Shown piece after piece: positions 15,688 to 23,595 of a DNA stretch of 28,846 bases. Under the pieces are notes generated by a model. That model saw only the letters and a program-made list of their open reading frames with translations, made no database searches and had not been told where the DNA came from. The position numbers and the translations under genes were made by a program. Position 1 is the first letter of the stretch, and every line of letters begins with the position of its first letter. The DNA lies in contig JBDSZL010000012.1 of the NCBI GenBank assembly GCA_039925145.1, positions 1 through 28,846 of the forward strand, in the 5' to 3' direction. This stretch comes from JBDSZL01 sp039925145. GTDB taxonomy: Bacteria > Acidobacteriota > Vicinamibacteria > Vicinamibacterales > SCN-69-37.

Positions 15688-15915
15688 TCAGGGAACGCTG
15701 GTCCATTTCCCATACTTCGCCACCGCGTTCTGATCGAAGTCGAAGCCCAGACCGGGGGTTTGTCGGAGCACGACCTTGCCCTGCCGGTGGGACATCTGGT
15801 TGTTGATGAGGCGGCGGAAGCTGAGCACGCGATCGTCCGAGAAATACTCGATGTAACGCGGCGGTGTCGAGAGGCACACGGGCGGCGCATACGTCGATAA
15901 ACGAATAGTCGGCAT
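15688..15915 (-). pseudogene. C-terminal remnant of an enolase-superfamily (mandelate racemase/dehydratase-like) gene
   Basis: A 75-codon minus-strand frame whose sequence reads like the end of an enolase-superfamily protein: RYIEYFSDDRVLSFRRL is the 'ylEY' strand, and GKVVLRQTPGLGFDFDQNAV with AKYGKW is the usual 'G.v.lp..PGlGfe.De..v.ky' tail. The barrel with the metal ligands and catalytic residues is missing. The frame is open further upstream, but that part is antisense to the isomerase gene and shows no family resemblance. An ATG at 15915 has GGAGAA about 7 nt upstream, so a short peptide could still be made. A sugar-acid dehydratase would fit next to the isomerase-like gene. Identification is by motif memory only. 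Confidence 0.5.
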
Positions 15916-15920
15916 GATCA

Positions 15921-15934
15921 ATTCTCCGGAGAAT
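15921..15934. promoter_or_regulatory. Perfect 14-bp palindrome between divergent frames
   Basis: ATTCTCCGGAGAAT is a perfect palindrome lying just upstream of the ATG of the minus-strand remnant and 63 bp upstream of the isomerase-like gene. It could be an operator for the divergent pair; its right half also supplies the GGAGAA before the remnant's ATG. No protein partner is evident. Confidence 0.35.
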
Positions 15935-15996
15935 GAGTGCGCCGATAGTGTCCTACAGGTTCGAAGGCAAAGGGCCACCAATGTAAGCTCGTGACC

Positions 15997-16935
15997 ATGC
16001 CGAAGCTCGCAGCGTTCCCGAAGGCCTGGCTGGACGATCTGTGCCAGACCGGCGGGTTGTCGCTGGGCGCCTGGATTGACATGGCGCGCACCCTCGACAT
16101 CGACGGACTCGAGCTCTATGGCGGGATGATCGATCTGCAGAAGCCGTCCGGCTGGCTGGAGTGGCGCAGGCGTATCGAGGCTGCGGGCCTGACGATGCCG
16201 ATGCTGTGCTGCTCGCCGGACTTCACGCATCGCGATCCGGCGTTTCGCGCCGTCGAGATCGATCGGCAGAAACAGTGGATCGACATGACCGCCGCCCTCG
16301 GTGGCACGTATTGCCGCGTGCTGTCGGGCCAGCGGCGTCCCGACCTGTCGGTCGCCGAGGGCGTCGAGCTTGCGTCGACGAGCATTGTGGCGTGCCTGCC
16401 GTACGCGGCCGACCGCGGAATCACGCTCACGCTCGAGAATCACTACAAGGACAACTACTGGACCTTCCCCGAGTTTGCACAACAGCTCGACGTGTTCTGT
16501 GCGCTGGTCGATTCGATCGACGCGCAACGGTGGCCTAACTTTGGCGTCAACTACGACCCTTCGAATGCGATCCTCGCCGGCGACGACCCGCTCGAGCTAC
16601 TCCGCCGCGTGCGGCATCGCGTGGTGACGATGCACGCCTCGGACCGGTATCTGGCGACCGGGACGATCGAGGATTTGCGACGAGAGGAGAGCGCGGCCGG
16701 CTACGCCGCGCGGCTGCGACACGGGGAAATCGGCTGTGGTCTCAACGACTACGACGCGATCTTCGGACTGCTGCGCGAAGCAGGGTTCGATGGCTGGATT
16801 AGTATCGAAGATGGCGTCGACGGCTTTGCGCCGCTGGAGCGTTCGGTGAAATTTCTTCGAGAAAAGATCGCTCGACACTGGCCGGCGGCCGAGCCAGAGG
16901 TACAGCCTCCGGCTAAGGGCGGGTCCCCCGGCTGA
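15997..16935 (+). CDS. Sugar phosphate isomerase/epimerase (xylose isomerase-like TIM barrel)
   Basis: A 312-residue AP-endonuclease-2/xylose-isomerase-like TIM barrel. Recognisable parts: the N-terminal 'IDMARTLDIDGLELYGGM' strand-helix, LTLENHYKDNYW (metal-ligand Glu and substrate-binding His), FGVNYDPSNA (Asp region), HRVVTMHASDR (metal His), the LRHGEIGCGLNDYDAIF strand and FDGWISIEDGVDG near the end (last metal Glu). All expected metal positions look present. Proteins of this type act on keto-sugars or inositol derivatives in the cytoplasm. A GTG 6 bp upstream is an alternative start; the ATG at 15997 is chosen because the protein proper begins PKLAAFPKAW. The KirBac gene follows 25 bp downstream on the same strand. 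Confidence 0.88.
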   Translation: MPKLAAFPKAWLDDLCQTGGLSLGAWIDMARTLDIDGLELYGGMIDLQKPSGWLEWRRRIEAAGLTMPMLCCSPDFTHRDPAFRAVEIDRQKQWIDMTAALGGTYCRVLSGQRRPDLSVAEGVELASTSIVACLPYAADRGITLTLENHYKDNYWTFPEFAQQLDVFCALVDSIDAQRWPNFGVNYDPSNAILAGDDPLELLRRVRHRVVTMHASDRYLATGTIEDLRREESAAGYAARLRHGEIGCGLNDYDAIFGLLREAGFDGWISIEDGVDGFAPLERSVKFLREKIARHWPAAEPEVQPPAKGGSPG

Positions 16936-16960
16936 ATTGCCGCGAGCGTACAATCTCGCC

Positions 16961-17950
16961 ATGGCCGATGCTCAGTCCGACGCCAGTCCCCTGTCATCGC
17001 ACTACAGGGCCCACGAGCACGAACACGAACACGAGCGCGACCTCGGATTCGGTGCCGTCGTGGGGCGCGAGAGCCGGCAGCGGCTGCTCAACGCCGACGG
17101 ATCGTTCAACGTCACGAGATCCGGTCTGGGCCTGCTCGAGACGATTGCGCCGTATCAGCAGCTGCTCACCATGCCGTGGACAGCGTTCCTCGGCGCGCTG
17201 GCCCTGATCTACTTCGCGTTCAACCTCCTGTTCGCCGTCGCGTTCGTCGCCTGTGGCCGCGATGCGCTGCTCGGTCCCGGCTCCGACATGCTGGGAGGGC
17301 TGTTCAGTCGCGCGTTCTTCTTCAGCGTTCAGACCTTTGCCACAATCGGCTACGGACAGATTGGGCCCAACGGTTTCGGACCCAACGCCCTGGTGACGAT
17401 CGAGGCGCTGGTCGGATTGATGTTTCAGGCGCTGGCGACGGGATTACTGTTCGCGCGCTTTTCCCGACCGACCGCATCGATCCTCTTCAGCCGGTCGGCG
17501 CTCATCGCACCTTACAACGACGGTCGGAGCCTGCAGTTCCGCATCGCGAATCGTCGCAAGAACCAGATTATCCAGCTCGAAGCGCAGGTTCTGTTCAGCT
17601 TGATGGAGCCCGACGGCCGCGGCGGGAGCGTGCGGCGCTACCACGCGCTGCCGCTCGAGCGCAGCAAGGTCACGTTCTTCCCTCTCGCCTGGACCGTCGT
17701 CCATCCCATCACCGACAGCAGTCCGCTGCGCGACAAGACGACCTCGGACTTGGAGCGCGCCGAAGCGGAGATTCTCGTGCTGCTCACCGGCATCGACGAC
17801 ACCTTCGCGCAGACCGTGCATACGCGATCCTCGTATCGCGCTGAGGACCTCGTCTGGAATGCCCGCTTCATCTCCATCTTCGAACGGGGCGACAACGGCA
17901 GCCGTCTGCGGGCCGACATCAGTAAGCTGCACGATCACGAGCCGGCGTAG
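16961..17950 (+). CDS. Inward-rectifier potassium channel, KirBac type
   Basis: A 329-residue channel. A His/Glu-rich N-terminus (HEHEHEHERDLGFG) leads to the slide-helix region and two membrane helices (about residues 70-95 and 140-165) flanking a pore loop with the K+ filter TIGYG (VQTFATIGYGQIGPNGFG). The cytoplasmic C-terminal half is the immunoglobulin-like Kir gating domain (LQFRIANRRKNQIIQLEAQV..., FPLAWTVVHPITDSSPL, LLTGIDDTFAQTVHTRSSY, VWNARFISIF), all typical KirBac blocks. The ATG at 16961 is preferred to a TTG at 16937. Full length for the family. The last few codons and the TAG stop lie in a short segment duplicated from the cupin locus (17935-17994). Confidence 0.93.
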   Translation: MADAQSDASPLSSHYRAHEHEHEHERDLGFGAVVGRESRQRLLNADGSFNVTRSGLGLLETIAPYQQLLTMPWTAFLGALALIYFAFNLLFAVAFVACGRDALLGPGSDMLGGLFSRAFFFSVQTFATIGYGQIGPNGFGPNALVTIEALVGLMFQALATGLLFARFSRPTASILFSRSALIAPYNDGRSLQFRIANRRKNQIIQLEAQVLFSLMEPDGRGGSVRRYHALPLERSKVTFFPLAWTVVHPITDSSPLRDKTTSDLERAEAEILVLLTGIDDTFAQTVHTRSSYRAEDLVWNARFISIFERGDNGSRLRADISKLHDHEPA

Positions 17951-17994
17951 GTCACCGTGCGTCGTACTGATCGTCGGTGAACGCTCCAGCCATT
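17935..17994. repeat. Copy 1 of a ~60-bp duplicated segment (at the KirBac gene end)
   Basis: This 60-bp segment is about 90% identical to 18858-18918, with three substitutions in its first half and a small substitution/indel patch before CTCCAGCCATT. In copy 2 the segment is the 3' end of the cupin gene. Here, on the minus strand, it still reads as a cupin tail (TDDQYDAR and stop), while on the plus strand it provides the last codons and stop of the KirBac gene. Confidence 0.9.
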
Positions 17995-18057
17995 GCATTG
18001 CGTTCCGTCATTGGGACGTGTCAATTCCTGAAGCGATGCGTCTGCTACAGTTCCGAA

Positions 18058-18468
18058 ATGCGATTCAATCGCTCGGTACCACCCTGCACCGTGATCCCTG
18101 TGCTCATATACCCCGACCCTGGCGCAGCAGCGGATTGGCTGTCGCGAGCGTTCGGCTTTACCGTCCGCCTGCGCATCGCCAACCACCGTATTCAGATGAA
18201 GGCCGGCGACGGCTGCGTCACCATCGCCGAAGGCACGGCGGCGGCAAACAACTCACATGTCATTCAGGTCCGGATCGAGAATGCCCAGGGGCACTGCGAG
18301 CGGGCGCGGCAGAACGGAGCCATCATCCTGACCGAGCCGCAAGACCAGCCCTACGGCGAGCGCCAATACAACGCCGAAGACTCTTGTGGCCACCGCTGGG
18401 ACTTCACCGAAACTATCGCCGACATCGCTCCGGAGGAATGGAGCGGCGGTGCGTTTCAGGTCGAGTGA
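18058..18468 (+). CDS. VOC (glyoxalase/bleomycin-resistance) superfamily protein
   Basis: A 136-residue protein with the single VOC fold pattern: VIPVLIYPDPGAAADWLSRAFGF, then RIQMKAGDGCVTIAEG, HVIQVRIENAQGHCERARQNGA, and the closing GERQYNAEDSCGHRWDFTETI. The 'P.l.Y.D...A..wl..aFGF' start and 'ygerqy...D..Ghrw.f.e' end are those of PhnB-like VOC proteins of unknown substrate. The ATG at 18058 starts just before the domain; there is no strong ribosome binding site. Single gene. Confidence 0.85.
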   Translation: MRFNRSVPPCTVIPVLIYPDPGAAADWLSRAFGFTVRLRIANHRIQMKAGDGCVTIAEGTAAANNSHVIQVRIENAQGHCERARQNGAIILTEPQDQPYGERQYNAEDSCGHRWDFTETIADIAPEEWSGGAFQVE

Positions 18469-18857
18469 ATCAATGCCGGTCTGCTTGAACGCTGTCGAAG
18501 GACTTTGAACGCTGCGACTCGCAGCAACGCTGGATTGTCTATATCGGGCTGCCCGACCGAAGATTTAAGGCGTCGGTATTCTATCCGGCCCCTTCCGAGA
18601 ACCCGGCTTACCCCTGAGATCGTCAAGCTGAACGATGATTTTTTTCGGGCCCTGACGAAGGCTGTCACAGCAGGACGCCGACGAGGATGACTCGGAGAAC
18701 TACGCTTTGTCATCCGATCCGGCGTAGCGACGAACCGCGTTAGCCATTCGAAAGTATGCCTTGGCGAACGAGCCGCTGGTGCGGCACGTCCTTGCGTCGT
18801 CATCGGATTCTGAGACACTCGACCCGGCTGGTAACCATCGTCTCCCGTCCCACGGCG
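18469..18857. other. Gene-poor region between the VOC and cupin genes
   Basis: About 390 bp without a gene I can defend. Short protein-like stretches occur, such as RWIVYIGLPDRRF on the plus strand near 18529-18567 (ending TGA at about 18615) and AYFRMANAVRRYAGSDDKA on the minus strand near 18700-18760, but neither has a plausible start or family. Together with the duplicated segment to either side, this looks like a patch of gene debris. Confidence 0.5.
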
Positions 18858-18918
18858 TCACGAGCCGGCGCAGGTCACCGTGGGTTGTACTGATCGTCGG
18901 TGACCTGCTCCAGCCATT
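18858..18918. repeat. Copy 2 of the ~60-bp duplicated segment (cupin gene end)
   Basis: The partner of 17935-17994. From 18875 rightward it codes on the minus strand for the end of the cupin protein (EWLEQVTDDQYNPR, stop TGA at 18877-18875). The shared sequence runs 17 bp past that stop, so the duplicated unit was DNA, not just coding sequence. Confidence 0.9.
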
Positions 18919-19273
18919 CCACGGCCTTCCCGTCGAGCACCTCCTGCACGGCAATATGCGTCATCGCCGTTGTCGGCGCCGCGCCGTGCCAGTGTTTTTC
19001 GCCTGGCGGGAACCACACGACGTCACCGGGTCGAATCTCTTCGATGGCCTCACCCCAGCGCTGCGCGCGCCCGTAGCCGGCGGTGACGATGAGCGTCTGT
19101 CCGAGCGGATGCGTATGCCACGCGGTGCGCGCTCCCGGCTCGAACGTCACCGCTGCTCCGGCCGCGCGGGCCGGAGTGCCGGCCTGAAACAGCGGATCGA
19201 CACGCACCGTCCCCGTGAACCAGTCAGCTGGTCCTTTGGCGGACGGCTGCGAACCTGCTCGTCTGATCTCCAT
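18875..19273 (-). CDS. Single-domain cupin protein (quercetin dioxygenase-like/carboxymuconolactone-associated cupin)
   Basis: 132 residues starting at the ATG at 19273, which has GGAGG 8 nt upstream (strong site). Two cupin motifs are visible: motif 1 FEPGARTAWHTHPLGQTLIV (His ligands and Gln) and motif 2 RPGDVVWFPPGEKHWHGAAP (His ligand). The ending MTHIAVQEVLDGKAVEWLEQVTDDQY is usual for the small cupins often annotated as (R)-mandelonitrile lyase-like or carboxymuconolactone decarboxylase-linked. The opening MEIRRAGSQPSAKGPADWFTG also fits that group. Metal-binding is likely; the reaction is uncertain. Its 3' end is duplicated at 17935-17994. Confidence 0.9.
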   Translation of the reverse strand: MEIRRAGSQPSAKGPADWFTGTVRVDPLFQAGTPARAAGAAVTFEPGARTAWHTHPLGQTLIVTAGYGRAQRWGEAIEEIRPGDVVWFPPGEKHWHGAAPTTAMTHIAVQEVLDGKAVEWLEQVTDDQYNPR

Positions 19274-19589
19274 TGCGAAAACCTCCAGTGTGAGAGGGTA
19301 CGGGACAGATCTTCGCATGCCATGACCGAAAAGTTTGCGCCCACTTTGCCGGGGCTCGGCGGACGACCATAAATCCCTTTTTAGGATGACGGCGGACAGC
19401 CCCGGACGCTGTCACACGATAGGAACGCGGACGCGTTCACGGCCTACACGCGTCCCGTCTGCACGTAACGATGTGTACCGAAGCCCTGCCGCTGCGGTAT
19501 TGCACGGGCCAGGGGCCTGTTCGAAACGGGACAGCCTGAGCGGGTTTGAGACGGTCATAGTACGGTTTCCCACTCTTTGCCTGAAATCT
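19274..19589. other. Intergenic region between cupin and the kinase locus
   Basis: About 316 bp between divergent genes. No gene is supported. It carries the Shine-Dalgarno and presumably the promoter of the cupin gene on the left and the promoter of the 19590-23429 signalling genes on the right. A short AT-richer patch at about 19370-19385 (CATAAATCCCTTTTTAGG) stands out from the GC-rich background but I could not assign boxes to it. Confidence 0.45.
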
Positions 19590-19796
19590 ATGCCAATAGC
19601 GCTTGATGGCAGCGGCCGCTGGATGGAGATCGAAGACGCGCTGCCCCTGCTGGGCCTGTCCGAACACACCGCCCTGCCTGCGATCAGCCATGGGATGTGC
19701 GAGGAGTGCCACCGCGTGATGGAGGGAGCGGCCGACGACCCGGTGTCCGCGGCCTCGGATGGCATCGGTGTCGGCGCGTTGGCGTCGGTCTCGTGA
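19590..19796 (+). CDS. Small protein with a SHGMCEEC motif, upstream of a hybrid kinase
   Basis: A 68-residue frame (MPIALDGSGRWMEIED...) ending 9 bp before the large kinase gene. It resembles the short module often found in PAS/response-regulator proteins: 'C.wCkrirdd.G.W..iE.yi......fSHGiCpeC...m'. Here GSGRWMEIEDALPLL and AISHGMCEECHRVMEG match its second half. The first CxxC half would fall at LCLKSM just before the ATG and has Ser in place of the second Cys, so the motif is broken or the start is further upstream. It may be a detached, decaying piece of a signalling protein or a small partner of the kinase. No clear ribosome binding site. Confidence 0.5.
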   Translation: MPIALDGSGRWMEIEDALPLLGLSEHTALPAISHGMCEECHRVMEGAADDPVSAASDGIGVGALASVS

Positions 19797-19805
19797 GCGA
19801 CGGCC

Positions 19806-22800
19806 GTGATTCTTGTACCGAACCTCCTAGTTGAGAAGCGGGACCGCCACACCGTGGTGCTCGCCCTGGTGTCCGTCGCGGCCGCCCTAGCGATCGCCCT
19901 GTCGGCGCTCAGCGCGTCGTACTTCTTCCTCGCACCCTATTACGCCTTTTCGCTGACGAGCAAGGGCGCCTACGTTTTGGTTATTTTCACTCTCGCCAGC
20001 AGCGCCCTGGTGATGCTGATCGCCAGGCTGAAGGCCAACGAAAGGAAGTGGCGCGGAAGCGACGACCTATTCGGAAAAGCCTTTCGCGCGAACCCGTCGG
20101 CTCTTGCGATCACGCGGGCCAGCGACCATCGGCTTATCGAAATCAACCCGGCCTTTTGCGCGCTCGTGGGCTGCTCGCGCGAGGAGTCCATTGGCAGGAC
20201 GGCGACCGAGCTGGGGCTGGTGTCGGCCGAACAGCGCGAGAAGAATGTCGCCGAGATTCGCGAGAAGGGCAGGCTGCCGGAGCGTCTGTTTGTTTTCACC
20301 AACCGGGCCGGAGCCACACGGCAGACCCTGTTAACTGCCGAACCCGTCGACTATCAGGGACAGCCCCATTTCATCGCGGTTCTCAACGACATCACGGAGC
20401 GCAAGCACGCCGAGGACGCTCTGCATGAGCAGGCCACGCTCCTCGCGAACGCGCAACGCATCGGCCGCATGGGCAGTTGGAGCCTCAACCTCCGCACTCG
20501 CCGGCTGGCCTGGCCCGATGCCACCTGCGAGTTGTTCGGGATCGCGCCGGCCGAGTTCGACGGTGCGTTCGATCAGTTCCACAGTTTCATTCTTCCTGAA
20601 GACGTGCCCGTCTACGATGCCGCGAATGCCCGCGCGTCTGCATCCGAGCCCTTGTTCGAGGCGGAGTACCGAATCCGTCGGCCCGACGGCGTGGTGCGCT
20701 GGATGCATTCGCGCGGTGAGGTGGATCTGGATGCCGCGGGAAACCCAATCGGCCAAACGGGCATGGTGATGGACATCACCGAGCAGCGGCTCGAGCGCGA
20801 GCAGTTCATCGAAAACGCGGCGCTGTTGCGCACGGCCGGCCGGGTCGCACACCTGGGCGGATGGACCCTGCAATTGCCCGCTCGAACGCTCACGTGGTCG
20901 GACGAAAACTGCGTCATTCACGACGTGCCACCGGGCTACCAGCCGACGCTCGAGGAAGGCCTCGCGTTGTATCTGCCCGAGAATCGGGCGGAGGTGATCC
21001 GGCATCTGGAGGCCTGCGAGCGGGACGGCACACCCTACGACTTCGAGCTGCCGAAACTCACCGCTACGGGCCGCCGGATCTGGGTGCGCTCCATCGGCGA
21101 GGCGGTGCGCGGTGCCGAGGGAACAATCACCCGTCTCCACGGCGCATTCCAGGACGTGACGGATCGCCGGCACGCCGACGAGAGCCTACGCAACAGCGAA
21201 GCCCAATTTCGGACGCTGGCTGAAGCCATGCCGCAGATGGTGTGGATGACGCGCCCCGACGGCTGGAATATCTACTTCAATCAACGGTGGGTGGACTACA
21301 CCGGACTGAGCCTCGAGGACAGCTCCGGGCACGGCTGGAACACGCCGTTCCATCCCGACGATCGACAACGGGCGTGGGACGCATGGCAGCAGGCAATCGC
21401 CGACGGCGGTTACAACGTGGAGTGCCGGTTGCGGGGCGCCGATGGCGGCTATCGGTGGATGCTCGTTCGCGGGTTGCCGTTTCGTGACGAGGCCGGCCAA
21501 ATCACGAAATGGATCGGGACCTGCACCGATGTCGACGACCTCAAGCGGGCGCAGGAAGCCAATAGCATGCAGGCGCACATGCTCGATCAAATCGGTCGGG
21601 CGGTCATCGCGACCGACGCCGGCGGGCGCGTCACGTACGCCAATCGATTTGCCGGCGAGCTCTATGGCTGGGGTCCAGGCGAGATGTTGGGTTTGTCGAT
21701 TACGCAGGTGACCGTTCCGCAGGCTTCCCGGCAACAGGGCCAAGAGATTATGGCGCGCCTGCAGGCTGGGGAAACGTGGACCGGAGAATTCCTGGTCCAG
21801 ACCCGCCAAGGCCGGGTGTTCCCGGTGCAGATCACGGATTCACCGGTCCTGGACGGACAAGGACACCTGATCGGGATCGTCGGTATTTCGTCCGACATCA
21901 GCGCGCGAAAGCGCGCCGAAGAAGACATACGGCAGAAAGACGTGCTCATCCGCATCGCCGGCAGAATCACGCGCACGGGCGGCTGGACAATCGAAATGCC
22001 CGACGAGCGCGTGTCCTGGTCCGACGAGGTGTTCGATCTTCTCGAATTCCCGCGCGGCAGCGTCCCGCCCCTTGCCGAGGCACTGGCCCTCTATCTCGAG
22101 CCCGGCCGTGAAAAACTCGGCGGCGCTATTCAGGCCTGCACGCGGGACGGCACACCATTCGACATGGAGGTGGAGATTCTCACGCACAAGGGTACGCGAA
22201 AGTGGGTGCGCGTGAGCGGTGAAGCCGCCCCCCGAGCCGACGGCACGATCACGCTGCTGCAGGGTGCGTTCCAGGACATCACCGAGCGAAAGCAGCTGGA
22301 GCGGCAGTACCTGCGCGCCCAGAGGATGGAGAGCATCGGCACGCTGGCCGGCGGGATCGCCCACGATCTCAACAACGTGCTCGCGCCGATTCTCTTGTCC
22401 ATCGGGCTGCTGCAGGAGGACGAGCACGATCCCGGGCGGCTCCAGACGCTGGCGACGATCGAGACCAGCGCCAAACGGGGCGCGGCGATGGTCAGTCGCG
22501 TCCTGTCGTTTGCCAGGGGCATGGACGGCCAACGGATTGAAGTCCGGATGATGCCCCTGATTCTAGACCTCGGGACGATCGTTCACGACACCTTCCCCAA
22601 GAACATCGTGTTCGAAAGTCACTTCGGCCTTGACCTGTGGACCCTACAGGCTGACCCCACCCAGCTTCATCAGGTGCTGCTCAATTTGTGCGTGAATGCC
22701 CGCGATGCGATGCCGGCCGGGGGGCGGATCACCATCACGGCGAAGAACGTCGTCATCGATGAGCCCTTCGCCGCGATGAACATCGACGCTCGGACCGGCC

Positions 22801-23429
22801 CCTATGTGATGATCGAAGTCGAGGACACGGGCACCGGCATCTCCCCGGAAATCATCGACAGGATCTTCGACCCGTTCTTCACGACTAAGGACATCGGGAA
22901 AGGTACGGGGCTGGGCCTGGCCACATCGTTGGCCATCGTCAAGGGACACGAGGGGTTCGTCCGCGCGTATAGCCACCCCGGAATCGTTACCCGATTCCGC
23001 ATCTACCTACCCGCGCGGTCCGGGCTTGCGACCCCTTTGCCCGCTGTGGGCGCGGAGATCCGCCCGCGGGGCAACGGCGAGACGGTGCTGGTCGTGGACG
23101 ACGAAGCAGCTATCCGGCAGATCGCCGAGCGGACGCTCAAGGCCTTCGGTTATCGGGTCCTGCTAGCCGGCGACGGAGCAGAGGCGGTCGCGCTCTACGC
23201 AGAGCACCAGGCGGACGTGGCTGTCGTGCTGACCGACATGATGATGCCCGTGATGAATGGGTCCGCAATGATTCTGGAACTGGTTCGGTTGAACCCTGGG
23301 GTCCGCATTATCTGCGCCAGTGGCCTCGCAAGCGACGCCAACGTGGCTGCCGAATGTGCCACGCATTTCTTGGCCAAGCCGTACACTGCTGAGACATTGC
23401 TTACGGCGATCAAGGGAGCGCTGCCGTAG
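19806..23429 (+). CDS. Membrane-anchored multi-PAS hybrid histidine kinase with C-terminal receiver
   Basis: 1207 residues. The N-terminus has two hydrophobic segments (about 16-50 and 54-74) resembling part of a DUF4118-type anchor. Five PAS/PAC units follow: about 85-200, 205-328, 335-455, 465-582 and 590-703, plus a sixth at about 710-830. Units three and six are similar (AGR..(H/R)..GGW...WSDE... ALYL...RDGTP(Y/F)D...GAFQD(V/I)T). HisKA has H853 in GGIAHDLNN; HATPase shows NLCVNARDAMPAGG, EDTGTGI and GKGTGLGLA. The receiver (1093-1207) has D1144 in VLTDMMMP and K1191. Start is GTG at 19806. It probably integrates several signals; the output partner is not in the window. Confidence 0.92.
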   Translation: MILVPNLLVEKRDRHTVVLALVSVAAALAIALSALSASYFFLAPYYAFSLTSKGAYVLVIFTLASSALVMLIARLKANERKWRGSDDLFGKAFRANPSALAITRASDHRLIEINPAFCALVGCSREESIGRTATELGLVSAEQREKNVAEIREKGRLPERLFVFTNRAGATRQTLLTAEPVDYQGQPHFIAVLNDITERKHAEDALHEQATLLANAQRIGRMGSWSLNLRTRRLAWPDATCELFGIAPAEFDGAFDQFHSFILPEDVPVYDAANARASASEPLFEAEYRIRRPDGVVRWMHSRGEVDLDAAGNPIGQTGMVMDITEQRLEREQFIENAALLRTAGRVAHLGGWTLQLPARTLTWSDENCVIHDVPPGYQPTLEEGLALYLPENRAEVIRHLEACERDGTPYDFELPKLTATGRRIWVRSIGEAVRGAEGTITRLHGAFQDVTDRRHADESLRNSEAQFRTLAEAMPQMVWMTRPDGWNIYFNQRWVDYTGLSLEDSSGHGWNTPFHPDDRQRAWDAWQQAIADGGYNVECRLRGADGGYRWMLVRGLPFRDEAGQITKWIGTCTDVDDLKRAQEANSMQAHMLDQIGRAVIATDAGGRVTYANRFAGELYGWGPGEMLGLSITQVTVPQASRQQGQEIMARLQAGETWTGEFLVQTRQGRVFPVQITDSPVLDGQGHLIGIVGISSDISARKRAEEDIRQKDVLIRIAGRITRTGGWTIEMPDERVSWSDEVFDLLEFPRGSVPPLAEALALYLEPGREKLGGAIQACTRDGTPFDMEVEILTHKGTRKWVRVSGEAAPRADGTITLLQGAFQDITERKQLERQYLRAQRMESIGTLAGGIAHDLNNVLAPILLSIGLLQEDEHDPGRLQTLATIETSAKRGAAMVSRVLSFARGMDGQRIEVRMMPLILDLGTIVHDTFPKNIVFESHFGLDLWTLQADPTQLHQVLLNLCVNARDAMPAGGRITITAKNVVIDEPFAAMNIDARTGPYVMIEVEDTGTGISPEIIDRIFDPFFTTKDIGKGTGLGLATSLAIVKGHEGFVRAYSHPGIVTRFRIYLPARSGLATPLPAVGAEIRPRGNGETVLVVDDEAAIRQIAERTLKAFGYRVLLAGDGAEAVALYAEHQADVAVVLTDMMMPVMNGSAMILELVRLNPGVRIICASGLASDANVAAECATHFLAKPYTAETLLTAIKGALP

Positions 23430-23431
23430 GT

Positions 23432-23530
23432 GACGCCGGAGACTTCATTCCTGGGGGGATCTTCGAACTCGACAAGGATCAGCTCTCGGACCCGGACAAG
23501 ATCAAGCCGGGTCAAGGCCTGCGCCTTCCC
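23432..23530 (+). pseudogene. LysM-domain C-terminal remnant
   Basis: Directly after the kinase stop, one frame reads GDAGDFIPGGIFELDKDQLS then DPDKIKPGQGLRLP. This is the second half of a LysM peptidoglycan-binding domain ('yGda..y..IFeaNrdqLsDPdkI.PGQ.LrIP'), as found at the end of Kbp/YgaU-type BON-LysM proteins. The start, BON domain and first half of LysM are gone, and the frame has no start codon of its own in the intergenic gap. It continues past the motif without a homologous sequence. It is a left-over of a deleted gene lying between the kinase and mscL. Confidence 0.65.
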
Positions 23531-23595
23531 TGCCCCTGGGCACGATCGATCGAGTGCGTCGGCAAGCGGCAACGGTGTGGGATCAGGAGGACGGC

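Noticed and set aside
15916..16527. Upstream part of the minus-strand frame leading into the enolase-superfamily remnant
   Set aside because: It is antisense to the isomerase-like gene and has no resemblance to the enolase family; only the last 75 codons look protein-like.
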